Assembly (NCBI GenBank): GCA_907164885.2
Contig: OU015493.1
Coordinates: forward strand, 58,856,802 to 58,920,801
DNA length: 64,000 bases
Source: Dolomedes plantarius
Taxonomy: Eukaryota; Arthropoda; Arachnida; Araneae; Dolomedidae
Reading direction: 5' to 3'
The notes beneath the pieces were generated by a model, which did not search any database, was not told the origin of the DNA, and was given only the letters and a program-made list of their open reading frames with translations. Positions 1 to 11,562 of this stretch are shown here, in pieces; the first letter of the stretch is position 1, and each line of letters starts with the position of its first letter. The position numbers and the translations under genes are program-made.

Positions 1-226
1 AAAAATACAACTTAAACATAAAACACTTAAACATGCAACTTAAACAATTAGGAATAAAACGATGTACAAGGAAACAAAATAATATATGGTATTCAAAGTC
101 TTTTGGATAACGTCCTAAGTGAGTCCTTCTTAAAGTTCAAGAGTCCTTAGGTAAAACTTAAAAAAAGAAAAAGAACTATATTACCTGATCTTCGGAGGTT
201 GTTACCTGGTGATGATTTGGACTAAG

Positions 227-1140
227 TTAAGGTGGTTCAGGAGGTTCTGCACTGGGATCCTCGTTGTCTGAATCGTCATCGTCTTTATATTGAGATTTAG
301 GCCATGGCTTGAGTTGAGTGACGTGAGCTGTGGTGGTGTAGAATCGTCCTTTCTGCTTTTCCTCCAGCTGAGTAACTCGGTATGTGTCGTTCGGCAGTAT
401 TTCTGTAATTATCAATGGTCCTCTATATTTCGCTTGAGTCTTCGTAGGTTCTCCTGTTGGTTTTGGTGGTCGTCTGACAACTACTATTTCTCCTGGTTCG
501 TATGTCATAGTTCGACACCTTTTCTTGTCATAATCTTCCTTCATTTTTAGTTGCTTCTTTTCGATGTCTTTACGTGTTTTCTCTTGAATTTCTTTCGGGT
601 CTTCCCATTTTTCTGCGTCTGCGTCTGCAACTTTCCTGAGGATACCATCATTGAATCTGGGCAAGTATCCATATAGCATCTCGAAGGGAGTTTTATTTGT
701 GGTTTTGTTGACTACGTTGTTTAAATTTCTTTCAGTTTCTTTAATTCGTAAGTCCCTGTCTTTATGACGTTGGTCCTTCATTGACGTCGTTATTGTTGAT
801 AAGATGGTTCTATTAACTCGCTCTACCATACAATTTCCTTGTGAATGTTGCGTAGAATTTAAGGTATGAGGAATTCTGTTATCTTGGCAGTATTGTTCGA
901 ACTGACGAGAGGTGAAGCAAGTGCCTCTGTCGCTGACAATTCTATCTGGTAATCCAAATTCTTCAACAAAAGTTTTGAGAGCTTTTAAGACATGTAGCGA
1001 TGAAGTATTCTTGACTGGAAAGAATCGTGTGAATCTGGTGAAGTTATCAATTATTACCAGCAAGTCTTGATTTCTTCGAGAACTTTTCACAAATGGATCC
1101 AGATGATCCATGTGTATAAGAGAGAAAGGTCGTTTTCCCT
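227..1140 (-). pseudogene. Ty3/Gypsy integrase, C-terminal fragment
   Basis: Fragment of a retrotransposon pol gene. It keeps the integrase core that would join element DNA to the genome, then the C-terminal tail. The catalytic triad is visible as D2 (MDHLDPF), D61 (IVSDRGTCF) and E97 (CMVERVN), counted from the Met at 1111; the spacing fits D,D-35-E. A basic region and a GPY/F-like stretch (KYRGPLIITEILPNDTYRV) follow. The frame continues a little upstream of that Met (GKRPFSLIH) and then loses similarity near 1140, so protease, reverse transcriptase, RNase H and the integrase zinc finger are missing. It could be the 3' end of the same Gypsy-like element whose gag lies at 1638-2453, with most of pol deleted; that link is inference. 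1-226 looks like the 3' noncoding tail and shows no other feature. Confidence 0.85.
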
Positions 1141-1637
1141 CTCCTAAATTTTTAATTAGAGCTAAAATTATTTCGAATCGAAATCTTGTTCTTTATCTCC
1201 CGCGTTTTCCACACATTTCTATTTTTTTAACATGCTATTGCTCGAAATGTTGTTTATAACATCCGGGCACCGAAATCTGTTATAGAACTTTGACGAAGAG
1301 CCCTTTTATTGACGAAGACAAATTTTATAAAAGTTATCTTTTATCAAAGTTGAGGTATTACACTGTCATATTTCTCGTCAAACTTCTTTTATAAAAGATC
1401 TTTGTCAAATAACTTTCATAACCTAAAAAAATAAAGAAAATCTTCAAAACGAAACTTAAAACGGGAGCGAAAAGCAATGAATGGAGAAAACAATACTATC
1501 AACAAGGATGGGACGCATAATTGGCGCTTTATTGCCGTTTTTTCGCCAAACCGCAAAGTTTCAGCTATAATACGTAAGTACCGATCCTTTTTACACGGAG
1601 TAATATTTAATCCCAACTTTTTAGCAACCAGGAATTA
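1141..1637. other. AT-rich spacer, no gene
   Basis: No convincing coding signal. It contains repeated TTTATAAAAG-type segments around 1325-1410 that can pair with each other, and the end of the decayed gag/protease relic to the right. The short ORFs on both strands do not resemble any family. Confidence 0.5.
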
Positions 1638-2449
1638 CTCCAGCGACTGGTTATTTGTAGTACATACGTTTATGGCTAATCGCCGGGTAACTTTATAGTT
1701 TCGTATACTTTTCATTAAACAACTGCTACTTCCCGTGTTCAATAAAACACTAATGCTTATCTTTGCCTGGCGCAGATATTTGTCTGGCGTCGTCATTTCA
1801 CGGTTCCCGTAAACATTTAGATTTTCGCTCCACGTCTCATTCGTTTTTCTGCAAAACTTGACCACGTGACCTCGCCCTCCACAACCAAAACAAGTCACTT
1901 CCCCCCCCCCCCCTTTCATTGCGTATCGAAGAACTAAATACTTTATGAGTTGCAGTTTCTTTTTCATTTAATTTACTTCTGCTGACGTTCGCGTTGTTCT
2001 CAAACCTGCTGGAATCGAACCAATTCAAATTACGATTACTATCCTGTAATTTAAATGCGGGTAGTATTTAAAATCATCACGATAGTTAGTATGCTTCGTA
2101 TTTCTTATTTCGCTATTAGTTTTAATTCCTGATCGAACGTTTTCATAATCGTTCAGCATTTGGGCTAAATCATTCGCTTTAACAAACTTTGGCCAAGAAT
2201 CAATGAAATGTTCACGCATCGTATTTGGGACTCGCTTTTTTAATTGATCTGTAATCATAAGTTCTTTTAGGGACTCAAAATCATTTACATTTAATCCTGT
2301 TAACCACTCATTAGAATAGGTGCGTAATTCAAAGACAAAATCAGTCCAATTGCACTTTACATCTTTAACACGGTTGACAAATTTTTGTCTAAAATTTTCG
2401 GGGCTTAGTTTATATCTCTTTAACAATAAATTCTTAACAAATTTATATT
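1638..2449 (-). pseudogene. Gypsy-like gag (C-terminal half), zinc knuckle and protease relic
   Basis: Right-to-left it holds the second half of a retrotransposon capsid domain (about 2025-2449, motif NFRQKF...MREHFIDSWPKFVKANDLAQML), a CCHC zinc knuckle (CFGCGGRGHVVKFC, near 1850-1890) and the start of an aspartic protease in which the catalytic Asp is replaced (LLNTGSS instead of L-D-T/S-G). Several frame changes occur, and a run of about 13 C bases at 1901-1913 marks one unstable point. The gag reading frame is interrupted at 2449/2450 by BEL-1 and resumes at 14848, so the two parts were one gene. The altered protease and frameshifts show that it is dead. Confidence 0.8.
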
Positions 2450-2453
2450 CATT
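2450..2453. repeat. Target-site duplication CATT, left copy (BEL-1)
   Basis: CATT lies directly before the LTR starting TG at 2454, and again at 14844-14847 directly after the LTR ending CA at 14843. A 4-bp duplication fits BEL/Pao integration. Confidence 0.8.
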
Positions 2454-2653
2454 TGTACGGAGGTGTACAATGTTTAAGAAATAAGCAAAATGGACTGTAT
2501 GAGCAATAAGAATTTAATAGCGTGGCATTTTTTGCCAGAGGAAACTCCGCTTGTTGCAGGAGCTCCGTCTAGGACGGATACAGAGTTCATTCTGATTCTT
2601 ACATGCCGCTAGAGGGCGAAGTGGGTGGAGGCGTTACGTCATACTACTTAACA
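2454..2653 (-). repeat. BEL-1 3' LTR
   Basis: Begins TGTACGGAGG and ends CTTAACA on the plus strand. It matches 14639-14843 apart from a few substitutions and one 5-bp gap near its right end (CATACTACTT here, CATACATTATTACTT there). Confidence 0.88.
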
Positions 2654-2811
2654 TACTCCCGCGTTGAAATTTTGAAAATTTCAAAATTCATACAGTAATA
2701 CATAAAATTATTAAAAGAAGTATGCGAATGAAAAGTTAGCACAAAGCACATTACAATAATAAAAAATTAAGAAATATTATGCAGTATTGAAAAATACATT
2801 AAACATATACC

Positions 2812-4366
2812 TTATTTACAATAATCAAAAAGAGACTGATTATCATTTACAGGTAATAAACAAATTTGAGTGATGCCTCTTTTTACCACTCCATTAGCTG
2901 TTTTTATGTACACAACTCTAACAGCGTTGTCCGCACCTTTATAATTTATAAGGAAAGGACCACAAAAATCAATTCCGCAGTTGGAAAAGGTTGGGCTTTT
3001 AATGACTCGCTCCGCTAGTAAATTTTCCATTAACTGGTTTGAATTACTTGGTTTATTTCTGAAACAAATTACACAATCATTAACAATTTTTCTTGCCAGA
3101 TTTCTGCCTCCTATGGGCCAAAATTCTTGTCTGACACAATGCAAGATTGATTGCGGACCTACGTGCAAGTTTTTCTTGTGGAAATATTCCATAATGATTT
3201 TAGTGAATCTATGCCTAGCGGGTAAAAGCTTTGGGTGTTTTGAATCGTCGTTCAGGTAAGAATTTTGTAATCGACCCCCAACTCGAAGAAGCTCATCTTG
3301 ATCTAAAAAAGGATATAAATTCCTTACCTGACTCCACTTCAAGTCCTTGTTATGTTTTAAACAATTAATTTCGTAGATAAAAGTTGCGTGTTGAACTAAT
3401 TTAACTAAATGATTAGCCGTACTCATGACTTCTTCAGTTGTTAACTCACCTACCTTTCGATTCTTAGGAAATTTGACATTATGTATAAATCTGCAAACAG
3501 AACTAAAGATATGTACAAGTTTAGAAAAGCTGTTACTAATTTTTAAAAAGTCGTCAATGAAGCTGTTAGTAGTGTTAGCAACTAAGACAGGATTATATGC
3601 AGTCTTTAGTTCTTTAGAATAATCATTATCAGTCATGTTAATAGGTTCCTTAGAAGTTGGAATGTCCGAATTTAAAAATGAAGTCCACCACATAGAGTTC
3701 TGTAGAAGATTAGTTGCACCAGTTCCTCTGGATAGGGCATCAGCAGGATTGGTTTCAGAAGAAACGTGTCTCCAATCATAGTCAGGACACAGTTCGTTAA
3801 TTTGTTTAACTCTGTTGGACACAAAGGGTTTAAGTCTTTCATAAGGAGTTTTTATCCAAGCTAAAGTTATCATAGAGTCCGACCACAGGTACACATGATG
3901 GAATTCAACTTGAATGATAGAGATGATCTTTGCGACTAGACGAGCTAGTAGCAATGCCGCACATAGTTCCAGCCTGGGTATTGTTAAGATTTTTATCGGA
4001 GATACTCTCGATTTAGAACACAACAGTGTTGTTTGCTGATGTCCTTGGCTGTTTTTTGAGCTTACATAGATTGTTGCTCCATATGCCCGTTCAGATGCAT
4101 CGCTGAATCCATGTAATTCAATTATGATGATATTTGTAATGATCACATACCTAGGAATTTTCACTTGATTTAAAGCGGGAAGTTCGGTTAAGAATTTAAA
4201 CCATTCTTTCATATCATCAGGAGGAATTGGATCAGACCAATTTAACTTTTCCCTCCACAGATTTTGTAGAAATATCTTGGCCTTTGTAATTACTGGTCTA
4301 ATAAGACCTAGCGGATCAAACAGGCGTGCTATAGAAGATAGAACATCCCGTTTTATGAAGCTTGCT
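2812..4366 (-). pseudogene. BEL-1 pol: RNase H and truncated integrase
   Basis: C-terminal part of a BEL/Pao polyprotein. The open frame enters at about 4366 (RLFDPLGLIRPVITKAK, the connection after reverse transcriptase), then shows an RNase H domain beginning HGFSDASERAYGA, and the H2C2 integrase zinc finger (HKKNLHVG...DCVICF, around 3070-3170). Right after the first catalytic region (GIDFCGPFLINYKG) the frame jumps to RVVYIKTANGVVKRGITQ, the normal C-terminal tail of BEL integrases. The second Asp and the Glu of the D,D,E triad are therefore missing through an in-frame deletion near 2938. Without the core the protein could not integrate DNA. Upstream it connects to the reverse transcriptase through a frameshift at about 4367. 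Confidence 0.88.
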
Positions 4367-5346
4367 TTAGTCTACATTAACCTTAAAGGTAAAATTATCG
4401 GCATTACATGCCCAAAGCATACCGAGAGTTTTCACAGGATCAGAATCTGAGGAAAAGTTATATTCAGCACCTTTACTGTCATTTAACAAGTTTGGGTGGT
4501 TGGATACCCATTTATGTAACTGCATGCTACCTTTGTTCAATACATTTATTAACTCAAATTGTAAGAAAATTGTGTCTCTTAAATTGTCTGAACCTGACAA
4601 AATGTCGTCCACGTAGACGTCGGTAAGTAAAACTACGGACGCACGAGGATATTACTTCTGCTCATCCTCAGCTAAAGCCTTTATAGTTCTAGTCGCTAAA
4701 TACGGGGCGCATGCTGTCCCGTACGTAATTGTACGCAATCTGTAAGTTTCAACAGGGGAGCACTGACTTGATTTCCACAAAATTCTTTCAAAATCTCTAT
4801 CCGATTCTCCGACAAGAATTTGCCTATACATTTTAGTAATATCTGTACTAAATACATATTTATGTGTTCGGAAACGAGCTACTATTGAAAATAGATCCTG
4901 CAGAACAAGTCCACCATTCAGTAATATGGAGTTGAGACTTATTCCATTCTTGCACTTGGCTGATGCATCAAAGACGACGCGAAGAGGGGTAGAAATGCTC
5001 TCTGGGCGGAAAACTGCGTGATGCGGGATGTAATAAATTTCACTACAGTTCTCGCAGTCTGAAACCTTTTCCATATGATTTAACGCAAGATATTCATCTA
5101 TAAATGTCTTATATAAAGTGGACATAGTTGGATATTTGTCCAATTTCTTCCAAAGGGAATTTAGACGTCTTTCCGCCATTTTTTAGACTCTCCTAAACTA
5201 GAACGTTTACCTTCCTTGATGGGCAATCGTACATTAAATTTTCCTCTATCATCTCTTTTGTGAGTGGTAACAAAATGTTGCTCACAATACTCCTTTTCAA
5301 ATGTTTGAGACTCATTATTTGCACCATCCCCCGGAAAGGATTCCAT
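4367..5346 (-). pseudogene. BEL-1 pol: reverse transcriptase
   Basis: BEL/Pao reverse transcriptase in three near-continuous pieces. 5346-5161 holds the pre-RT region (EKEYCEQHFVTTHKRDDRGKF). A 1-bp shift near 5170 leads to AERRLNSLWKKL and the RT palm (HHAVFRPES, LRVVFDASAK, FSTDITKMYRQI). An in-frame TAA at 4652-4654 comes just before the catalytic VYVDDILSG motif near 4605. The active-site YVDD is intact, so the lesions are secondary. The frame shifts again at about 4367 into the RNase H part. Confidence 0.85.
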
Positions 5347-5641
5347 CTCAAAGAATTTTTGACAGAAAGTTCTAAAGAATCTCTTTCTTAAATATGAATA
5401 AGACCAGTAAAATTGTGAGAAGCTGCATTTTCCACAGTCCCGGCAACCAAATAGCCGAAAACACTGTTCTAAAGCATCAAATTATTATCATATGATTTGA
5501 ATTTTTCAGCCTTAAGCAGTTCAAATAATATCTCACAACCTATGAGTAGATTAATTCTACTTGGGACATAGAATGTATTGTCAGCATGTTTTATTTTGTG
5601 AGGGATATATACGCGAGAAATATCAATCTTTTTTACAGGCG

Positions 5642-6313
5642 TTATTCTGTGATTTTAGGTAGCACAAGGAATGATAATGCTTTTGAAAAGCTGCCCTCAT
5701 CGTTTGAAATTTTTGCTGTTACTTTATTTTTCACAAAATATTCTCTTCCACTTATGCCTGAAGTGGATGAATTGCATTTTTCTTTCTTTAATCCCAAAAC
5801 ATCTGCTACTTCCTGTGTACAAATTGATACTGAACTTCCACTATCAAGAATTTCCTTTACCTTTATTTTTTCGCCAAATGAGTTCTCAATAAATAACATT
5901 GTAGTGCATAAAAGGCTGCTCGAAGCTAAACAACACTGCTTGACATCTGCCGATAATGTGGCGCCTATGGTTTTGTCTGGCGTGAGCAAATGAAATGATG
6001 ACTCATTTTGAGCGGGAACTGACCTAGAGATATTTATCGTGTCAGAATACGGAATGTTTTCACAGTTTTGATTTGAATGTATTGCGATATTTGACGGGGC
6101 GGGATACTTATGAAGGAGTGTATGGTGATTTGTCGGTTTACAAACGAAACAAGAACTTTTCGAATTGCAATTCGATAACATGTGAAAGGCGCTTAAACAG
6201 TTATAACAAAGTCTATGTTTTTTAACCAGATTGACTCTATCTTCCAGTTTCATTTCTTTAAATTTCTCACAGTGATATAATGCATGGGCTTTGGTTTTAC
6301 AAACTACACACAT
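5642..6313 (-). pseudogene. BEL-1 gag-pol: zinc knuckles and DUF1758-type aspartic protease
   Basis: The N-terminal third has two cysteine-rich knuckles typical of BEL gag (CVVCKTKAHALYHC near residues 2-15; CYNCLSAFHMLSNC near 36-50). The C-terminal part is a retroviral-type protease with the active-site motif ILDSGSSVSICT intact. The protease would cut the polyprotein in the virus-like particle. Downstream, 5350-5640 still reads as decayed protease-to-RT linker but is full of stops. The frame upstream to gag (6410-7270) is interrupted. Confidence 0.82.
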
Positions 6314-6409
6314 CTGAGGCGATTTATTAGATTTAACGAAAAGGGATTTGAATCGTTCGGAATTTGGCTTGGTTGAGATGTTAATATGAAAGCTGTTTAG
6401 AATTTGACA

Positions 6410-7270
6410 CTATCTTTCTAAAAATTCCAAAAATGCATCGAAATCTGGTACATCGTTATCCTTCAGAGTTAATTCAAAATTTTTTCGCGTTTCGCGGTCT
6501 AATTTGTCAAGAACAATATTCAATAGTAAAGCGTTAGAAAATTTGTCTCTTTCGAAATTCAAAATTTTCAGTGAACTAAGATTTTTGTTTATATTATCCA
6601 ACAAGTTTCGAAGCTCTTTGGCTGACTCATGTTTGATAGATTGAAGATTTAGAATGTTTCTCATGTGACAGTCGACGATGATCCTTTGGTTTTTTTACCT
6701 AAGCTTTAGTGCTTTGAATAGGGAAACGTAAGGGCCTGTTCACATAGGAGTCCGTTGCGTTGCGTTAAGGAAAAGATGACGTTGAGACGAAAATAAACCA
6801 ATCATAGGCGTTAAAAATTTCATTGCTAATCGTTTGGAGGCATATGATTGGTTTATTTTCGTCTCAACGTCATCTTTACCTTAACGCAACGCTACGGACT
6901 CCTATGTGAACAGGCCCTAACTGTCATCTGAGGTTTCTATAATTTTTTAATCTCCCTTTAGTGACCCACGTAGATAGTGAAGCTTTTCGTTTTCAGAAAG
7001 CTCTGAATTTTCGCCAATTAGACTAATAAACTGACTTTTAAACAAGTTCCATTCCTCGAATTTTTCGTTAAAAATAGGAAAAGGAATTTTTGGAAGTTTT
7101 ATTGACATTCTTTTCAGCTGATCATTGTTAATAGAATTCGAATCATGAGTAGAATTGTCAGAATTTTGATTTAGATAAGCGGAATTGTTCTTGCTGATTC
7201 TAAGTTTATTGATCAAGGTTTTCAGACTCACCTCTGAATTTTGAAACTCCTCATCTAGCTGCGACAACAT
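6410..7270 (-). pseudogene. BEL-1 gag (DUF1759-like), split by a MITE
   Basis: Capsid-like domain of BEL/Pao gag. The first half (7270-6947) has the motif KLPKIPFPIFNEKFEEWN, then LSENEKLHYLRGSLKG. The second half (6664-6410) begins RNILNLQSIKHESAKELRNL. Between them lies a 186-bp palindromic MITE (6732-6917) that breaks the gene. The N-terminal coiled-coil region continues right of 7270 to 7403, where BEL-2 begins. Confidence 0.82.
6732..6917. mobile_element. Snapback MITE, copy 1 (PIF/Harbinger-like)
   Basis: Nearly perfect palindrome of about 186 bp starting GGGCCTGTTCACATAGGAG, with a short central loop. TAA flanks both ends (6729-6731 and 6918-6920). The 3-bp TWA duplication is the habit of PIF/Harbinger elements. 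It carries no ORF. Copies 2 and 3 lie at 14350-14540 and 16124-16939. Confidence 0.85.
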
Positions 7271-7403
7271 TTCCTCAGTTTCTTCAAAATTCTTTTCGCT
7301 GACTACTTTATAATATTCTTATTTTAGAACTTCGAATTTTTCTTGAAGCTTCGAAATTACATCCAACTGAGCCTGCAGTTCGGCGACATCATCGCTATCT
7401 TCA

Positions 7404-7408
7404 CATAT
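7404..7408. repeat. Target-site duplication CATAT, left copy (BEL-2)
   Basis: CATAT precedes the LTR at 7409 and recurs at 14298-14302 after the other LTR, giving the 5-bp duplication expected for BEL/Pao integration. Confidence 0.82.
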
Positions 7409-7771
7409 TGTGTAGAGACTATAAACCCTACTTTCTTATTTTAATTATTAGGTAAGTAAGTTCCACTTACCTTCTGAGTTCGTGCTAAGGGCCGCTGGCT
7501 CTCAAATCCAGTTCTGTTGTTCAGACATTTAAATCAGACTCGAAATCATTCTACAACTAACAATTAAACGAACATTTAATAATACGTACACGTTACATTT
7601 ACTACAAACTACACTGACAATTAAACAAAGGCGTTACACATTAAGATTATACGAGTTCTCTCTATCTTCATTCAGTCCCATTACGGTTCTGTCCCGTTTC
7701 TATCTCGCTTCTCTCGTCCTATGTTGTCAAGACGTTCGCGCCCCCTATCGGTCTGCTGGGCTGTCGGAACA
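7409..7771 (-). repeat. BEL-2 3' LTR
   Basis: 363 bp, TG...CA ends. Nearly identical to 12628-12823 plus 14131-14297. Observed differences are a two-base change near 7481 (TTCGTG here, TTTATG there) and one base near 7550. Confidence 0.9.
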
Positions 7772-9732
7772 TCCTCCGGCCCCGAAAGACGAATGTTCTT
7801 TCCTAAGGTTAGTTCCAAAGGAAACAATAACTGCACAGGCCTTCTGATTTCTTTGCCATTCGGCAGACGAACAGCACAGGCACGGACTTTCTTGTCCCGC
7901 CCGACAAATGTTTTGATGACACGTCCCATCTTCCACATCAGCCTAGGCAATTTTTCCTCGTGGACCAGCACTAATTCTCTTTCTTGTAAGTCGGAACCCT
8001 TACCGAGCATTTTGTTGTGATGTGCAGATCTTAAATCCATTAGGTATGTATGTTTCCACACCTTCCAAAGTCTCTGAGTCATTAACTCTTGGTGTTTCCA
8101 CCGTCGATGAAAATTTGTAGGAATGATGTGAGTCGCTGTCTGATATGATGGTAATGACAACAATCGTCGACCAATGAGAAAGTGTCCTGGAGTCAGAGGT
8201 TCTGGCTCTGCTTGATCGGAATAAACGAACGTCAGTGGTCTAGAGTTTAGTATAGCCTCAACTTCTAAAAGAACAGCTTCTAACTCTCGGTAGGTCAAGG
8301 ATGATCGCCCTAAAATTCTTCTTAAGCATGTTTTTATTGATTTGACTACCCTCTCCCAGAAACATCCCCACCATGCTGCTTTTTCAATGATAAATTTCCA
8401 CTGTATTGCTTTCTGAGAAAAATAATCTTGTGCTCCCTTCATGCTTTGGTTCAGGAGATCAATTTCTTTTTTTGCAGTTTTGAACGTCTTCGCGTTATCC
8501 GAAAAAATAACTTTACATAATCCTCGTCTGGCGATAAAACGTCGGAAAGCTAGCAGGAATGTTTCTGTGGTCATGTCAGATGTCAGCTCTAGATGAACCG
8601 CTCGAGTAACAGCACAAGTGAATAAGAGTACATAACCTTTTACGTGATCCTTTCCATCTTTAACATACAACGGACCAGCGTAATCAAGTCCAGTGATCTC
8701 GAAAGGGAATGCTTCTCGACAGCGATCTGGGGGGAGTGGTGACATGTCTTGTTCTATTAGTTTGACTCGAAATTTCTTACTAGTGTGGCAGTTGTATAGC
8801 ACATTTTTAATTTTCTTTCGGGATCTCAATAACCAGAAATTTTCTCTAATTTGACATAAAGTGTCTGCTATTCCTCCGTGTCCTACTATTTTATGGTTAT
8901 ACATTATAATTAAATCGATGAAATGCTCTTTATCGGGTAGCACGATTGGGTGTGCTTCTCTAAACTGTAAATTGGAATTTTGGAGTCTTCCACCAACCCT
9001 GACGATACCGTCTTCATCAAGGAATGGATTTAGAGTCTTTATTCTGGATTCTGGTCGCAATGGTTTGTTTTCCTTAAGGCTTGTAATTTCTTCCTGGAAA
9101 TGTTCATTCTGTATACGCTTTATCCAATATTTCTCTGCTGACTCAATTTCTTCCGTTGTCAATAGTCCAGATAGTTTAGTTGAGTTTCTGAGATTATTCA
9201 GATATCTCAAGCACCAAGCTGTAATTCGGTAAATTTTGGTTAAGTTGCTATAATTTTGAATCTGGAATAGATCATCAGTTGAATGGGTAATGCATGCATT
9301 GGTGGTTGTTTCCTTGTATGATTTTCTCAATTCTTCATCTATGCATTCTGAGCTGTCTACTTCAATTTCTTCTGGTGCTAAGATATTCTCTTCACTTTCT
9401 TTAAGCCACGCAGGCCCTGTCCACCACAAACTATTATTTTCAAGATTTTCGATTTTCTCTCCTCTACTCAATAAATCTGCTGGATTCTCACTTCCTGGAC
9501 AATTCCTCCATGTCTCTGGTGGAGCATTCTTCTGTATTTCAATAACTCGATTCTTTACGAATGGTTTCCATTTCTTTGGATCGCTTTGTATCCAATGTAA
9601 AATAATTTTTGAATCAGTCCAGAAGTGTTTCACTAGCTTCAAATCTTTAAAGGCTTTCTCGACATATTTTACCAATCGAGATCCAGTTAATGCTCCCATT
9701 AATTCCAAACGTGGAATAGATAACTTCTTCAA
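7681..9732 (-). pseudogene. BEL-2 pol: RNase H C-terminus and full integrase
   Basis: 683-codon open frame. It begins in RNase H (KLSIPRLELMGALTGSRLV, FWTDSKIILHWI), then the H2C2 finger (HKIVGHGG...NCHTSKKF, where the last Cys is replaced by Ser), then the integrase core with all three acidic residues: D in GLDYAGP, D in VIFSDNAKTF and E in FWERVVKSIK. The C-terminal DUF5641-like tail (RRWKHQELMTQRLWKVWKHTYL) is complete. The end of the frame runs into the 3' LTR (from 7771 down). It is joined to RT upstream through a single inserted base near 9746. The integrase is close to functional apart from the zinc-finger change. Confidence 0.9.
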
Positions 9733-10783
9733 CGGAGCTACTCGAGACTTTGGAAGTTACAAAACTTGTATGAAATCTTCCGTCCACTTCGTATCTCAAA
9801 TACAAAACAGCGCCATAAGCCTTCTGGCTTGCGTCACAGAAGCAATGAAGATGGATGAGGTTCTGGATATTCGCCTTTCGGATACCTTCGAATTGGTGTC
9901 TATGTATTTCGATATTAGAAATAAAAGATATTTCATCACACCAATCTTTCCACGGTATGAAAAGTTCTTCGGGCAGTGCAGCTTCCCAAAGTATGCCACG
10001 TTTCCATATTTCTTGCAAGAGTATTCTTGCTTTAATAGTAAATGGATTCAGGAACCCTATCGGATCGTACAGCCTTCCGATGATACTCAAAACTTCACGT
10101 TTTGTAACTTCAGTTCTGCATTTCTCGTTTTCCTTTTCTATACCCTTAACATCTATAGAAAATGTGTCCTGCGATTTGTTCCACAGGTAACCTAAAACCT
10201 TACAGTAGCTTGGTTCATCTACTACATCGTCTTCTAAGTTCCATATTCTTTGCACTGTTTCGTCATTCGTTTTCCACTTACGCATGTTGAAGTTCCCTTG
10301 CTTCATTAAGTCCTTGATAATTACACAAAATCTTAGTGCTTCATCCGCTGTATCAGTTCCTGCTATTAGATCATCGACGTATAAACTTTCCTTTAGTAAA
10401 GCGACTTCTTTTGGATATTGTATTTGATACTTTTCAATGTGTACCTTAAGTGTTGCACCGAGTAAAAATGGACTAGACTTTGCCCCAAATATTACTCGAG
10501 TCATTCTAAGTGCTTTCGGTTCGGAATTGTCCAAGTCATCTTTCCACAAGAACTTAACTGCGTCCCTGTCTTTTTCGGCAAGGGAAATTTGTAAGAATGC
10601 TTGTTGTATATCAGCAGTGATAGCTATTCGGTTCTCACGGAATCTTAGAAGTAAGTGCAAAATTTCTGGATACATATTGGGACCTATGTCCAGACAGTCA
10701 TTGAGTGACATGCTATTTTCTGCGTGTGACAACGCGTCGTAAACCACTCTTAACTTGGTGGTATCCCTATCTTCTCTTATCAC
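9647..10783 (-). pseudogene. BEL-2 pol: reverse transcriptase and RNase H start
   Basis: Reverse transcriptase palm and thumb: VIREDRDTTKLRVVYDA, ITADIQQAFLQI, RVIFGAKSSPFLL and the intact active site LYVDDLIAG, then the connection (LYDPIGFLNPFTI) and RNase H start (HCFCDASQKAYGAVL). The first codon listed is GTG; there is no real start here because the fingers subdomain is missing. Upstream (10768-10813) a 23-bp sequence is tandemly duplicated exactly at the junction between protease and RT. The frame ends at 9647 because one extra base near 9746 shifts it out of the integrase frame. Confidence 0.87.
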
Positions 10784-10813
10784 TGCCTGATATCTTCTCT
10801 TATCACTGCCTGA
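10768..10813. repeat. 23-bp tandem duplication at a deletion junction
   Basis: Two perfect 23-bp copies (10768-10790 and 10791-10813), each containing TCTTCTCTTATCACTGCC. They sit where protease (GADFYWSVV) is fused to RT (AVIREDRD). The usual several-hundred-base linker and RT fingers are absent. Confidence 0.85.
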
Positions 10814-11562
10814 CTACTGACCAATAAAAATCTGCTCCCAAAAGTAAAGATATTTTCAAACTTTCATTTTTCCTATTAAAATTTTCTGTTAATCGTATTC
10901 CTTTCTTTTTACATAATTCTGTAATTTCATACCCAGGCAACTGAATAGAAGCTTCACTAATTACAGGTGTAACCAAAGCTTCAATTTTCACATTTAGGTC
11001 ATTCTCTTCAATACTCTGTAAAACTAAGTCAACGCGATTTATCTTTTGTGCGGTGGAACATGAACTACCAAATCCGAATATTTTTATTTCTTCCTGCCCA
11101 ACGATCGGCAAATCTAGCTTCGCATAAACATCATTAATAAGAAAACTTCGTTGAGAACCTAAATCAAGAAGAACTCGCACGTTCTGTGAGCGACCTGTCA
11201 TTTTGTTTATTATTCGAGCTCTAACAGTTTGTAATAAATAGGACGCACAGCTTTGTGTTTTGATTTCTGTAACTGACGAGACTACAGTCTCCTTCAAAGC
11301 ATCCTCGTTTGTCGGCGCCAAGCAAAAGGCCGTATTATGATTATCCCGGTTGCAATTTTTACATTTTATTTTCTTTTCACACTTTGAAGCAATATGGTAC
11401 TTCGCTAAGCACTTGAAACATCTGCCTGCATTACGTAACGAATTCCTTTTTTCATCTACGCTCATCGAACACTGGTCGGGCGTATGTTCTTTGCTGTTGC
11501 AGAATAAGCATTTTCGGTTTACTGTGTTTACATTTAATGACGCCGCGGCGGCAGATTATTTC
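10803..11562 (-). pseudogene. BEL-2: zinc knuckles and aspartic protease
   Basis: Open from about 11562. Two knuckles (CLFCNSKEHTPDQC and CFKCLAKYHIASKC) and a third Cys cluster (CKNCNRDNHNTAFC) precede a DUF1758-type protease. Its active-site region reads LLDLGSQRSF: the catalytic Asp is present but the usual T/S after it is Leu. The domain ends GADFYWSVV and is cut off by the deletion/duplication at 10768-10813. It lies in a different frame from gag (stop at 11534), so either an indel or a frameshift separates them. Confidence 0.85.

Noticed and set aside
290..550. Plus-strand ORF of 86 codons
   Set aside because: Lies opposite the integrase fragment and has no family features; a shadow frame.
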